Source: Rhizobium sp. 18055
GTDB lineage: Bacteria > Pseudomonadota > Alphaproteobacteria > Rhizobiales > Rhizobiaceae
DNA: 64,000 nucleotides
Direction of reading: 5' to 3'
Assembly: GCF_902706285.1 (NCBI RefSeq)
Contig: NZ_CACSKD010000004.1
Span: forward strand, 186,001 to 250,000
Shown here piece by piece: positions 41,753 through 51,243 of this stretch; positions within the stretch are counted from its first letter, which is position 1; every line of letters starts with the position of its first letter. A program made the translations under genes and the position numbers. The notes under the pieces are model-generated. The model saw only the letters and a program-made list of their open reading frames with translations, was not told where the DNA came from and did not search any database.

Positions 41753-43270
41753 TCAAGACAGGCGCGTGCCGGCTGCAAACCGACCATTGCCGGTGACGGC
41801 AGATATCACCGTCGCTTCAGCGCTGTCAGGGCGCCCGCATGCAAACCATATCAGTATGCTCAGGATTGCGAAGCTGATCGTAAGGGTCAGGCCTGATGCA
41901 AGAATGAAGGTGAAGAGTTTCAGGCCATCGGCGCTGTCGGGTACCGGATGAGCCAAGGCTACATAGATACCATAGGCGCCCGCAAGAGCGAGGGCTGGGC
42001 GCGCAAATGTCTTGATCTGTGTCCAGAGGTCCAGTGCGATCATTTGCTTTACGCTCCATATCGCAACGGCGAGAATGAAGGCGGCGCTGACCGCCTGTGC
42101 GATGATGGCGCCCTTGATGCCCATAAGATATATGCCGACCGCCACCAGCGGGATTTTGACAGCGCATTCGACGGCCATTCGCAATGTGACGAAGCGGACC
42201 TGGTTCACCCTCAGCGCCAAGGGCGCTAGTGCGACCACCGGAATAGTCAGAATGTTCGTCAATGCCACCCAGGACAGAATCTGGGCCGCACCGCGCCATT
42301 TGTCGCCGAACGCAAACTGCAGAAGTTCGTCCGAAAGCGTCCCGGTCACCAGAAACACCGGGCCCAGGACCAGCATGTAGCAGCCAACCAGCTTGATATA
42401 GAATTGGCGCAACGCTTCGTCCGATGACTGCGCAGCCAGTGCTGCAACCACCGGCTTGACCAACGGTTGCGCAATCGCCTGATGTGGAATGGATGCGATG
42501 TCGCCGGCAAACGCAAACTGGCCGAAGGCTGCCGTGTCGATAAAGCGCGGGAGCATAAGGCGCTCGGCCTGCCAGTTGAGCGCCGATATCAACTGCGCCA
42601 GGCTATGCCATCCAACGATTTCCGAAAAATATCGCCAGGAGGACAGAGTGAGCCTGGGTCGCAGCGGCACGAACCAGTAGGAGAGCATCATTGCGACCAA
42701 TGGGCTGGTGAGCGTGGCGGCAGCGATCGCCCAGGGGCTCTGGTAGATTGCGGCGATCGTCAGCGCTGTCAAAAGCGCGCAGCTTTTGCCGAGGATGTCG
42801 ATCGCGAAGTCCCGTCGAAAATCAAACCGCTTTGCAAATATGATCAGGCGCGGATTGACGAGGCCGCGCATGATCGGAGCGAAGGCGAGCCCTATCGTCA
42901 GCGCGGTCAGGGCATTCTCGTTGTAGAACCACGCAATTGGATGGGCCAAAGCAACCATTGTCACGGCAATCAGGCATCCGCGCAGAGCGCCGAGCGTAAA
43001 TGCCGTGTCAAACATCGCATCGGTTGGCTGCTCAAACCGCAGCAAAGCGGCGGCGAGCGGCAGGTCGAGCACCGCCTCGACGATCATCACCCAGGTCATG
43101 GCAATTGCCACGGTACCAACGTCGTTCGGTGAGAGAAAATGCGCCAGGAAGATGAAGGTCAGCAGGTCAACCAGTTTGCCACCGACTTTGCCCGCGATCG
43201 CCCATAGGCCACCGATTGAGGCTTTGCCCGAAAGATTCTTGGCACTGTTTGCTTTGTCGTTCGGACGCAT
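41753..43270 (-). CDS. Polysaccharide flippase (Wzx/MATE-like)
   Basis: A 505-residue membrane protein with about 12-14 helices of the polysaccharide-synthesis (PST/MVF) family. The N-terminus KASIGGLWAIAGKVGGKLVD, LLTFIFLAHFLSPNDVGTVA is typical of lipid-linked oligosaccharide flippases. It would move EPS repeat units across the inner membrane. Start ATG 43270 matches the family N-terminus; a 49-residue in-frame extension upstream looks non-coding. It follows the polymerase gene on the same strand. Confidence 0.87.
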   Translation of the reverse strand: MRPNDKANSAKNLSGKASIGGLWAIAGKVGGKLVDLLTFIFLAHFLSPNDVGTVAIAMTWVMIVEAVLDLPLAAALLRFEQPTDAMFDTAFTLGALRGCLIAVTMVALAHPIAWFYNENALTALTIGLAFAPIMRGLVNPRLIIFAKRFDFRRDFAIDILGKSCALLTALTIAAIYQSPWAIAAATLTSPLVAMMLSYWFVPLRPRLTLSSWRYFSEIVGWHSLAQLISALNWQAERLMLPRFIDTAAFGQFAFAGDIASIPHQAIAQPLVKPVVAALAAQSSDEALRQFYIKLVGCYMLVLGPVFLVTGTLSDELLQFAFGDKWRGAAQILSWVALTNILTIPVVALAPLALRVNQVRFVTLRMAVECAVKIPLVAVGIYLMGIKGAIIAQAVSAAFILAVAIWSVKQMIALDLWTQIKTFARPALALAGAYGIYVALAHPVPDSADGLKLFTFILASGLTLTISFAILSILIWFACGRPDSAEATVISAVTGNGRFAAGTRLS

Positions 43271-43447
43271 GACTTTTAACTCGAACCTACGATCAATTCT
43301 ACACACCCGGCGGGCGAAATATCGAACTAAAAAACGGTTGCCAGCCGAATTCGGTGATTGGGCCAAGTCCCAAGAGTTCTGCGAACAAGGCCACCTGCTC
43401 CCTATGGCTGCTCGCATCCGTCCAGGTGCAATATCGACTGCTTCAAA

Positions 43448-44866
43448 CTATCCATTGACCAGAGAACCCTTTGCCATCTCGCGGTGCCGGTCGTTGACGG
43501 TGCTCGACAGCGCCATCGCAAAGAGAAACGCATTGAACGTCCCAAAATCGGGGGTGGTGGCGGCAAGAACAGACGTGGCAAATGGAGCAACAAACGACCA
43601 TCGGGCGCCATGCAAGTATGCCGCAGAATTTGCGTCGCCGCGGGGCAGGGGTCGCAGCAAGGTTACTGCAAGGAAGCCATAATAGAGCAGGCCGCCAAGA
43701 AGGCCGACATTGCTCAGCAGCGAGACGACAGAATTGGACGCGCGCGTTCCGCCGAGACCAACTCCAAGGCCATTGCTGTCGAGGAACGCCTGCCAGGAGA
43801 CCGATGTCCAGGTGCCTCGTTCCTCGAAAGAACTCGTGGTGTTTTTCTGAAGGATCGTCTCGTCCAGCATGGTCAGCAGCGGCGTCCAGATCGAGGCGTC
43901 GATCACGGTGACGAGGCAGACAACCACGACGAGCGTCGTGAGAACCAGCAATTCCCCGATCATGCCCCTTCTGAGGCTACTACCCCTGGCGATTGCCGCG
44001 CCGCGCCATAGCCACTCAAGGCCGGCCGCAGCAAAGAATACGAACAGGCCGACATATGCGGCCGAAGATGTGGAAAGCCACACGAACACAAGCAGAAAAA
44101 CGATCAGCACTTTGAACCGTGTCGCGCTGATGCCGACGTCGGCACTTGCGCTGCGGAAAAAATAGATGGCCGATAAAAAGCCGACCGTAACGCTGCCAAA
44201 AGCCGAGGCCTCTGGCATCAGCCCGACGATGCGTTTTGCGCCAAGGATCTCCGCATCGGTCAACAGCGAGTATGTGGCTGTTCTGAAAGGTTCAAGAAAC
44301 GCTCCGAGCGGCACGTATTGATTGGCAAAATCCAGGCCCCCGGTGACAACAAGAACGGTGGCGCCGATGTAGAGCGCCCTGAGCGTATGTGCGCGGGCAG
44401 CAGGGCTGCGAAGGACATAGGCGAACGCGCAGACTGTCAGGACCGAAATGGTCATGTAGCACAGCTGTGAAATATTCTGGCTCGTCGGCTCAAGATAGAC
44501 GACGGCCGTCACGAGGTCGAGTTTCAATGGAATGACTTCGACCTTGCGCGCAAGAAGCCGCGGCATGAATACCGTCGTGAACAGGGCGACCAGCCAAAAC
44601 GCCAGAAGCAACGTCAGCCGTTGCGGGCGAACGACCAGCGAAACCAGATAATCCAGCCCCTTCAGGGACAGGAAAACCCGGGCAATAAGCAGAAGCCCGG
44701 CCATCGGTGCCGGCGTAAACGTCATGCCGGCCGAGATCGCCGGCGGAACCACGGCGAACGCACCGAAGGGCATTGACAGAAACAGGAGGTAGATGATCGC
44801 CACCGGACCGCGAATGACGCAGAGCACGGCGGCAATCCAGAAGATTATGATCGGCAGTGAATCCAC
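43448..44866 (-). CDS. Wzy-like polysaccharide polymerase / O-antigen ligase family
   Basis: A 472-residue membrane protein with about 11-12 helices and a large periplasmic loop near residues 325-360 (DETILQKNTTSSFEERGTWT, SVSWQAFLDSNGLGVGLGGT), the pattern of O-antigen ligase/Wzy polymerases. It would polymerise repeat units in the periplasm. The start is GTG 44866, 1 bp after the stop of the glycosyltransferase upstream, indicating coupled translation. Confidence 0.82.
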   Translation of the reverse strand: MDSLPIIIFWIAAVLCVIRGPVAIIYLLFLSMPFGAFAVVPPAISAGMTFTPAPMAGLLLIARVFLSLKGLDYLVSLVVRPQRLTLLLAFWLVALFTTVFMPRLLARKVEVIPLKLDLVTAVVYLEPTSQNISQLCYMTISVLTVCAFAYVLRSPAARAHTLRALYIGATVLVVTGGLDFANQYVPLGAFLEPFRTATYSLLTDAEILGAKRIVGLMPEASAFGSVTVGFLSAIYFFRSASADVGISATRFKVLIVFLLVFVWLSTSSAAYVGLFVFFAAAGLEWLWRGAAIARGSSLRRGMIGELLVLTTLVVVVCLVTVIDASIWTPLLTMLDETILQKNTTSSFEERGTWTSVSWQAFLDSNGLGVGLGGTRASNSVVSLLSNVGLLGGLLYYGFLAVTLLRPLPRGDANSAAYLHGARWSFVAPFATSVLAATTPDFGTFNAFLFAMALSSTVNDRHREMAKGSLVNG

Positions 44867-44867
44867 G

Positions 44868-46049
44868 TCAGTTCAAGCTGTTGGGATTAAGGGGCAGCGG
44901 AAAATGGGTGATCACGGCGCTGCCTTGAACGCCATCCCGGGTTCGTGAACGTGACGGCGCCAGTTCCGATGTTTCGAGAACGCCGTTGATGAAATTCGAA
45001 AGCTCCTGACGGAACCGCGTCGCGCTGAAGAGCTGCGCGTGTCGGCGGATCTCCTCGGCATCGAACAGGTGCTCGGCCGCCTCGAAGGCAAGCATCGCCT
45101 GGCTGAGCGACTGGGCGGTTTGTTCATAGAAAAACATACCGGTCTTGCGATCGACCACGGTCTCCAAAGCTCCGCCGCGCCCGTAGGCTATGACCGGCCG
45201 TCCGCTCGCCATGGCCTCCAACGGCACAATGCCGAAGTCTTCCATTCCAGGGTAGAGCAATGCCTTGCAGTGAGAGAAGTGATATTCCATCGTCGCATCA
45301 TCAACCTTTTCCAGGAATGTGATGGTCGGTCCGGCCGCTGCCTTCAACTGCTTGCTTGCACCTGAGCCGAGGACGACAAGCTTGCGTCCGAGCGCGGTGC
45401 ATGCTTCGACGGCGACCTCGACCTTCTTGTAAGGCGTGATCTGGCCAGCACAGAGATAGAAGTCATCGACGTCGCGGGAGATCGAAAATCGCTCGACGCT
45501 GACGGGTGGATGAATAACGGCGGAATCCCGTCGGTAATATTTTCGGATACGCCTTGCGACGAAGGCGGAATTGGCAATGAAGTGATCGACGCGTGTCGCA
45601 CTCGCGAGGTCCCACTGCCGCAACCACGGGAATGTCAGCTGCATGACCATGCGCGCGAGACGGCCCGAATTGCTCAGATACTGATGCGACAAGTCCCAGA
45701 GGTAGCGCATCGGCGAGTGGCAGTAGCAAATGTGGACGGCGTCGGGCCGGGTAACGATTGATTTTGCCGGGCCTGCCTCGCTCGATATGACAAGGTCATA
45801 GCCGGTCAGATCGAAGGATTCGAGCGCGAAGGGCATGAGCGGCAGCATTTTTTGATAATGCTTGGCGCCGCCCAGCTTCTGCAGGAACGACGTCTTAATC
45901 GGATGCATTAAAATGGTGTCCGAAATGGCCTTGCGGTCTAGGACGAGCGTAAAAATATCCGCCTGCGGAAAGATGCGGCAAATTTCTTCCACCACTTTCT
46001 CGCCTCCGCGCATTCCAACAAACCAGTAGTGAACAATTGCGACTTTCAC
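44868..46049 (-). CDS. Glycosyltransferase family 4
   Basis: A 393-residue GT-B glycosyltransferase: VKVAIVHYWFVGMRGGEKVV at the N-terminus, ICYCHSPMRYLWDLSH, SAVIHPPVSVERF, and the donor-binding EDFGIVPLEAMASGRPVIAY (ExxxxxxxE). HCHSPMRYLWD-type segments are common in EPS transferases. The start is GTG 46049 with GGGGGAG 5 nt upstream; an in-frame extension to 46160 reads like non-coding AT-rich sequence. First gene of a unit with the Wzy-like polymerase. Confidence 0.88.
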   Translation of the reverse strand: MKVAIVHYWFVGMRGGEKVVEEICRIFPQADIFTLVLDRKAISDTILMHPIKTSFLQKLGGAKHYQKMLPLMPFALESFDLTGYDLVISSEAGPAKSIVTRPDAVHICYCHSPMRYLWDLSHQYLSNSGRLARMVMQLTFPWLRQWDLASATRVDHFIANSAFVARRIRKYYRRDSAVIHPPVSVERFSISRDVDDFYLCAGQITPYKKVEVAVEACTALGRKLVVLGSGASKQLKAAAGPTITFLEKVDDATMEYHFSHCKALLYPGMEDFGIVPLEAMASGRPVIAYGRGGALETVVDRKTGMFFYEQTAQSLSQAMLAFEAAEHLFDAEEIRRHAQLFSATRFRQELSNFINGVLETSELAPSRSRTRDGVQGSAVITHFPLPLNPNSLN

Positions 46050-46134
46050 TTGCTCCCCCGAATCCACGATAAATTGAACAGCTGATGAAGCCAAAGAGAT
46101 GAGATGCAACGTTACACGGAAGAAGAAAGTTAAC

Positions 46135-46170
46135 AAGTATTTAATGATCTGAAACTGCATATAAATACTT
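46135..46170. promoter_or_regulatory. Inverted repeat in the AT-rich region before the glycosyltransferase
   Basis: AAGTATTT-N20-AAATACTT, 86-121 bp upstream of GTG 46049. Possibly two half-sites of an EPS regulator; AT-rich composition makes chance occurrence possible. The surrounding 46050-46328 has no gene. Confidence 0.25.
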
Positions 46171-46328
46171 AGGTGATCAATATAATTGGAAATACTGCAT
46201 TTTTAAATTGTGCCTAAAATCGATTTGAAGCAGAATATCCGTTGAAATATAAGAATTTTGCGCAAGTGAGATCGACCGGCGACCCGAAAATGCAGCCTCG
46301 GCCTTTAATATAGTTGTTACTATGAGTT

Positions 46329-46529
46329 TTAAATCGGAAGATACTTCCCGCGGATCTGGCTTGCATAAAAGCGGCCAGGTGAGCGTGCCTGGGTCAATTG
46401 GGTTACAACGGATTCCGGCACAGACTGATAGTCTCGTCTCTGCCCGTTGGAGAGAAACACGCGAAGCTTCCCCGTCGCTTTGTTGTACGTGATCGCATCA
46501 ATCAACTTCGAGTTCAGGGTCGCTTCCAT
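46329..46529 (-). CDS. KTSC-domain protein
   Basis: A 66-residue protein matching the KTSC domain: LIDAITYNKATGKLRVFLSN, GQRRDYQSVPESVVTQLTQA, RSPGRFYASQIRGKYLPI, i.e. the pattern of a surface-exposed substrate-like Y.P...F..L..A.S.G.F. The family is often found near lysyl-tRNA synthetase-type or unknown genes; function unclear. Start ATG 46529 follows GGGGGC; an in-frame ATG at 46586 is less likely. It is a lone gene inside the EPS locus. Confidence 0.75.
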   Translation of the reverse strand: MEATLNSKLIDAITYNKATGKLRVFLSNGQRRDYQSVPESVVTQLTQARSPGRFYASQIRGKYLPI

Positions 46530-46674
46530 TGTGCCCCCGCGAGATATTGCGCGGTCGTAGTTTAATATAGATAGCTTCATTTGCAAACCGATACTGCGTC
46601 GAAACAGAACGCAATTGTCGATTCATGGAAATTGTTGTCGAGATATCAGGCGCTAGATCGGAATATATATAAAC

Positions 46675-47511
46675 CTACTGGTTAATGGAGCATTTTTCTT
46701 TTTCTTCGTCTGACTTAAACTTGTAAGCATGGATATAGTCGATTGCCATAACCGATGGGTTCGGCGTCTTGTCGATCGGCCAGCCAGATCCCAATGCAAG
46801 GTTAGCCATCAGCAAAAGCGGCATTTTATGTTCGACCGGTGTTTTTACTTTCCATATTTCCTTTCTGTCCAAGTAGTAGGTGATATTCTCGGGATCCACC
46901 TGCGCGCCATAGACATGAAATTCGTCTGACAGGCTCCCCGGCTTGACCGACGTGCTGTGCAGCTCGTGGTCGCTACGCACCGGATTTTTATGCCAAATGT
47001 GGTATGCAGACTGGAAAGCCTCGGGCGAGTGGCCGTAATATTCAATGATATCGACTTCGAGGCTTGGCTCCTTGCGGTTGCGTGGTTCGCTGGTTCCGAG
47101 CCAGAACGCCGGCCACACGCCAGGGCCCGATGGCATCTTGGCCCTGATCTCGAAATAGCCATACTGAAGCGCAAAGCCTTTTTCCTGAGGATCGGCCGAT
47201 GCAATCAGGCCCGAGCGCCAGTTGCCCTCGGTATCTTTCCTGGCAGTGATCGATAAAATGCCGTCCTTGGCCGTGAACGGGAAGCCGTCCTGAGGATCGG
47301 TAAATTGTGCGTCGCCGAAATCACCAGCCCACGGGGTGTGTGCGATCCAGCGCTTGTCTCCGATATCCCACGCCGATATGCTGAGATCGTTGAAATCGTC
47401 GGTAAACGCGCGCTCCAACGGGCAAAGATCAAGCTCGCCACCTTCCGCATGCGCCTGAACCGCTGTCAGCAGGGCAACAAGAAACACGAAACCAAGATTG
47501 CGCCTACGCAT
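46675..47511 (-). CDS. Secreted GH16 endo-glycanase
   Basis: A 278-residue protein with a signal peptide (NLGFVFLVALLTAVQAHAEG) and a glycoside hydrolase family 16 domain. The catalytic ExDxxE motif is present in LEVDIIEYYG (Glu 152, Asp 154, Glu 157), plus FEIRAKMPSGPGVWPAFWLG. Rhizobial relatives (ExoK, ExsH) trim nascent succinoglycan. Here it probably cuts or sizes the polymer made by the surrounding genes. ATG 47511 follows GGAG by 7 nt. Confidence 0.9.
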   Translation of the reverse strand: MRRRNLGFVFLVALLTAVQAHAEGGELDLCPLERAFTDDFNDLSISAWDIGDKRWIAHTPWAGDFGDAQFTDPQDGFPFTAKDGILSITARKDTEGNWRSGLIASADPQEKGFALQYGYFEIRAKMPSGPGVWPAFWLGTSEPRNRKEPSLEVDIIEYYGHSPEAFQSAYHIWHKNPVRSDHELHSTSVKPGSLSDEFHVYGAQVDPENITYYLDRKEIWKVKTPVEHKMPLLLMANLALGSGWPIDKTPNPSVMAIDYIHAYKFKSDEEKEKCSINQ

Positions 47512-47538
47512 CACATTTCTCCATGGTTTTCTACCGGC

Positions 47539-48672
47539 CTAAGTCCTGACAACACTTCGATTGAGAACGTCACTGGTCAGTTCGACGTGCCGGCAGATAT
47601 ACCGGTCGCATCCAATCTCGCCGGACGTCGCGCGTGTTTGTGCTGCCAGCGCCAGCCGCTCTCGCAGCTCCGGTTGCCCGCCGATGCGTCTGACTGCGGC
47701 CAGGATCGCGTCTGCATCATGCGGTGGAACGTAAACAACAGACTCGTCGTCGAAATAGCTGCGCAGCCCACCGGTATCGGTCGCCAAGATCGGCAGACCA
47801 AGCAGGGCTGCTTCCTGTACGACGGTAATACCGCTCGCGTGCATGTTGGGTTTCAACGGCACCAGCATCAGCGTTGATTCGGCAAAGAGTGCGCGCAGCT
47901 CGGTGTTGTTCGATACCGTGATGATGCGGATGTTCGGCGCATTTGTTGTGAGATGCCGCTTGGCACTGGATGATACAATCGTCAGCTCAAGCCCCGCTTG
48001 GTTGCCAAGTGCTCGAATAGCGGTCTTCCAATCACGGTCTCTATCGTTGCCGAGGCAGAGGACTTTAATCGGGCCACTGGTCTGTATTCTCAGCGGCTCT
48101 GGCCTCTCATTGGGGATGCCGAACAGTACCAGCTCGACTCGCGTTTTTGGGAAAAGTTCCCGCGCGATCCGGGCATTCTCTTCCGAATGAATGATCAGCA
48201 CATCAAGGTCTTTTATCAGCCAACCGTAGATCCACCGGTGTACGAAGCTAAGCTTCTTCCAGTTGTCGAACAACCATACGGCTTGCCCTATCAGTCTTGG
48301 CCGCTTCTTCTCGTTACCCCTTAGGCGCAAAAGCGCCGCAACTGCGAGAAACTGGGATTCTGTATGCGTCCAGACCGCATCGGCACCCTTCATGAGATGT
48401 GCATTGCGCCAGGCGTGTATGAAGTCGAAGCCGAATAGAGATCTTACCGCCAGCCGCAGCATGCGCTGTCCAAACCATTCGGGCATTGCCTGCGAGAAGG
48501 TGACCCTGCAGCCCATCTTCTCGGCCCTGCTATATCCGTAGGGCGATGGATCGTTTATTCCAACCAGCGTTTTGTCGTCCCATTTGCGAGCCCATTCGCG
48601 CGCGTCCTGCGCCGTCGCCAGATGAACAAAGATCTCGATTTCCGGGTCTAGTTCATTGTCCGACAGAGACAT
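47539..48672 (-). CDS. Glycosyltransferase family 4-like
   Basis: A 377-residue GT-B-like transferase: KVLCLGNDRDRDWKTAIRAL, LGNQAGLELTIVSSS, VPLKPNMHASGITVVQEAAL, LGLPILATDTGGLRSYFDDE. The donor-site region has A-S-G-I-T-V-V-Q-E, keeping the final Glu of the usual E(x7)E. The ATG at 48672 has GGAGGGG 5 nt upstream; the longer in-frame start (48831) adds a low-complexity, Ser/Arg-rich stretch that looks non-coding. It lies 27 bp before the GH16 gene on the same strand. Confidence 0.82.
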   Translation of the reverse strand: MSLSDNELDPEIEIFVHLATAQDAREWARKWDDKTLVGINDPSPYGYSRAEKMGCRVTFSQAMPEWFGQRMLRLAVRSLFGFDFIHAWRNAHLMKGADAVWTHTESQFLAVAALLRLRGNEKKRPRLIGQAVWLFDNWKKLSFVHRWIYGWLIKDLDVLIIHSEENARIARELFPKTRVELVLFGIPNERPEPLRIQTSGPIKVLCLGNDRDRDWKTAIRALGNQAGLELTIVSSSAKRHLTTNAPNIRIITVSNNTELRALFAESTLMLVPLKPNMHASGITVVQEAALLGLPILATDTGGLRSYFDDESVVYVPPHDADAILAAVRRIGGQPELRERLALAAQTRATSGEIGCDRYICRHVELTSDVLNRSVVRT

Positions 48673-48933
48673 GGCGCCCCTCCGCATGTGCAAAGCTGAA
48701 GCTGCCCTTCCACGCCCGGCGGACTGGGAATTTCTACTTGTTGCATCGGTCGCGCCGGAGAAATTCTCCTGCTTGGAACGTGATACATGTCCATGCTTTG
48801 AATAAAATTCCTGCATATCCCGCTTCTGCATTATATCTACTGGGTTAACCGCGCGTTGGCAGCGACAAAAGTGCAGATTACAGCATAATCTATTGCGCTA
48901 TAACTGCGTTATAAACTTTCCGTTAACTATTAA

Positions 48934-51243
48934 CTAGCTGTGATAGTAGCTGTTGTACCTGGGGTAGTAGTATTCCGAAGAACCGTAAGCATGATAGAGC
49001 TTCAGCTTTTTCGTATCCACCTTGTTCAGGATGGTGCCAACGCACTTGGCCGTGATGTCGCCTTCTGTCAGAAGCGCGCTCTTGACCACCCGGCGCGAAG
49101 TGCGGCCCCACTCGACAACAAAAACGAAACTGCCGATTTGAGGCGCAACGGCACGCGCATCGACCACAGGCCCCAAGGGCGGCAGATCCAGGACCACGTA
49201 GTCAAACTGCTTGGAAAGCTTTGTCAGCAGTGTTGTCATCGCCGGCGAGGCAAGCAGGTCAGCGGAATTGGGAATGCGCCGTTTGATGACCGATGGCAAA
49301 AACGCAAGACCGGTCTTGGGATCTTTAAGCAAGGCTTGCTCGAACGGGACACTGTCCATGACGACATCCACGAGTCCCACTTCCGCTTCGCTTCCAAGCA
49401 ACCGGGTCGAGCCGGGATTTCTCAAGTCGGCATCGATCAGCACGACCTTCGCACCTTGTGACGCGAGCAGCGATGCGAAGTTGATCGCAATCGTCGATTT
49501 TCCTTCTCCGGGTAGCGCCGAGATAAAGCCGATCGGCTTTGCCTGCGCACTCATGGCGGCCAGGTCGATGGCGATCTTGGCGCTTCGAAGCGTTTCGGCA
49601 AACATCGACATCGGGTTGGAGGCAGCATACTCGGTGATGGAATTCAGCGACTGAATCTCCCGCTCGGCGGTCTCTTTTTCTTTCTGATCGTCTGCGACGT
49701 TGCGGGTGATTTTGCGCGATGTGATAATCGGTGAAGATCCAAGATACTCGATACCGAGTTCCTCGCGGACCTGTTCGGCAGTCCGGAAGAAGCGGTCGCG
49801 CATTTCACGCATGGCGCCGACACCGGTCCCAAAGAGCGCTCCGAGGAACGCGGAAATAGCGACAATAAGCGATTTCTGCGGATAGTTTGCCGACGTCGGC
49901 ACTTCGGATTTTTCGATGACTCGCGCTTCCGTTACAGGGAAGGACTGCTCCTGGACGGATTCGTGATAGCGCTGAAGAAAGGTCTCGTGAAGCTTCTGGT
50001 AGGTATCGGACTGCCGCTCAAGCTCACGAAGCTGGACCTGGTTCTTGTTGGCCTCGGTCGCGACGCGTTCGGCTTCGCTGACGCTGTTTGAAAGTTCCCG
50101 CTCGCGCGCATCGGCGACCCCCAATTCGCTCTCGTAACTTTCGGCAATACGGGAAAGCTCGGCAAACATCAGCCGCTGATATTCGGCCATTTCCTGGCGA
50201 AGGCGCACGGCCTGATAGTGGTCGGGGCCAAAGCGGCTGGAAATATCGGCTTCCATTTTCGACGCCTGGAGATACTTGGTCCGCAGGTCGTTTGAGATTG
50301 CGCTTTGCAGCACCTCGGCGACGATGCCGTCGCTACTACCCTTGGCAAGGATCGCGTTGATCCTTTCAAGCCGCGCGCGCGCCTGAGCGACGTCGGACCG
50401 CGAAACGATGAGGGCGCTATTGAGCTCGGACAACTGCTGGTCACTGACAAGCTTGCCGTCGGATGTCACAAGGCCCTTCTGTTCCCGGAACATTTGTACG
50501 GCAAGGTCGGAATCGGTGGCGAGCTTGCCAAGATCTTCAATGCGTTCCTGGAGCCAGTTGCTCGCCCTGCGTGTTGCCTCGAACTTCGAGTTGAGCTTGT
50601 CGACCATGTACACATCAGCAAATGTGCTGGCGACCTGTTGCGACGTGGTGGGGGAGGGTGAGGTATAATAAAGCGTCAGAACATACGACCGCCCGACACG
50701 CGCGACCGACATATTTTGTTCAATGATCGATACGGCCTGGCGGCGCTTTTGGTCGAATGTCACTTCCGCCGGCTTTTCGGCGGAAACGAGACCCATAGCC
50801 TGGAAGACGCTACGCACCGAACCGATCATCTGGCGCAGAAGACCTTCCTTCTGCTGGGAAAGAAACGCCGCGTCCTGGGCCAGGTTGAGCTTATCGACAA
50901 CCGCATAGGCAATGGCTTTTGACTTCAGCAGTTCGACTTCGCTGATCACCGAACTGTCATCTTCCAAGCTCGTGCCGATGGTCGTCAACTGGCCGACCAG
51001 CTTGCTTCCGTCCGCGCGGTCGATCAAGACGCTGGTCGAGGTGGTGTAGAGCGGTTGTGCGTTCATCGCATATAAAATGCCGATCACCACAAAAACGACG
51101 GTGAAGAGCGCGGCGATCCGCCACTGGCGCCGCACGATAGCAAAAAAGTGCTCGATATGGGCTGTTTCACTGTTATTCGGCTCGCGCGGCGTTAGCTTTT
51201 CCAGCCGCTGCGAAAGGATAGACTTGCGTATGGTCTCGTTCAC
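48934..51243 (-). CDS. Wzz / bacterial tyrosine kinase polysaccharide co-polymerase (ExoP-like)
   Basis: A 769-residue inner-membrane protein. First membrane helix about 43-62, periplasmic Wzz part with long coiled-coils (about 215-430), second helix about 458-478, then a cytosolic kinase: Walker A ALPGEGKST (576-584), Walker A' VLIDADLRNPG (601-611), Walker B VVLDLPP (near 683-689). The C-terminus holds a Tyr cluster (Y750, 753, 758-760, 763, 766, 767) for autophosphorylation. It sets polymer length and drives export. The start is GTG 51243, sharing GTGA with the upstream glycosyltransferase stop, and AGGAG lies 6 nt upstream. Confidence 0.92.
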   Translation of the reverse strand: MNETIRKSILSQRLEKLTPREPNNSETAHIEHFFAIVRRQWRIAALFTVVFVVIGILYAMNAQPLYTTSTSVLIDRADGSKLVGQLTTIGTSLEDDSSVISEVELLKSKAIAYAVVDKLNLAQDAAFLSQQKEGLLRQMIGSVRSVFQAMGLVSAEKPAEVTFDQKRRQAVSIIEQNMSVARVGRSYVLTLYYTSPSPTTSQQVASTFADVYMVDKLNSKFEATRRASNWLQERIEDLGKLATDSDLAVQMFREQKGLVTSDGKLVSDQQLSELNSALIVSRSDVAQARARLERINAILAKGSSDGIVAEVLQSAISNDLRTKYLQASKMEADISSRFGPDHYQAVRLRQEMAEYQRLMFAELSRIAESYESELGVADARERELSNSVSEAERVATEANKNQVQLRELERQSDTYQKLHETFLQRYHESVQEQSFPVTEARVIEKSEVPTSANYPQKSLIVAISAFLGALFGTGVGAMREMRDRFFRTAEQVREELGIEYLGSSPIITSRKITRNVADDQKEKETAEREIQSLNSITEYAASNPMSMFAETLRSAKIAIDLAAMSAQAKPIGFISALPGEGKSTIAINFASLLASQGAKVVLIDADLRNPGSTRLLGSEAEVGLVDVVMDSVPFEQALLKDPKTGLAFLPSVIKRRIPNSADLLASPAMTTLLTKLSKQFDYVVLDLPPLGPVVDARAVAPQIGSFVFVVEWGRTSRRVVKSALLTEGDITAKCVGTILNKVDTKKLKLYHAYGSSEYYYPRYNSYYHS

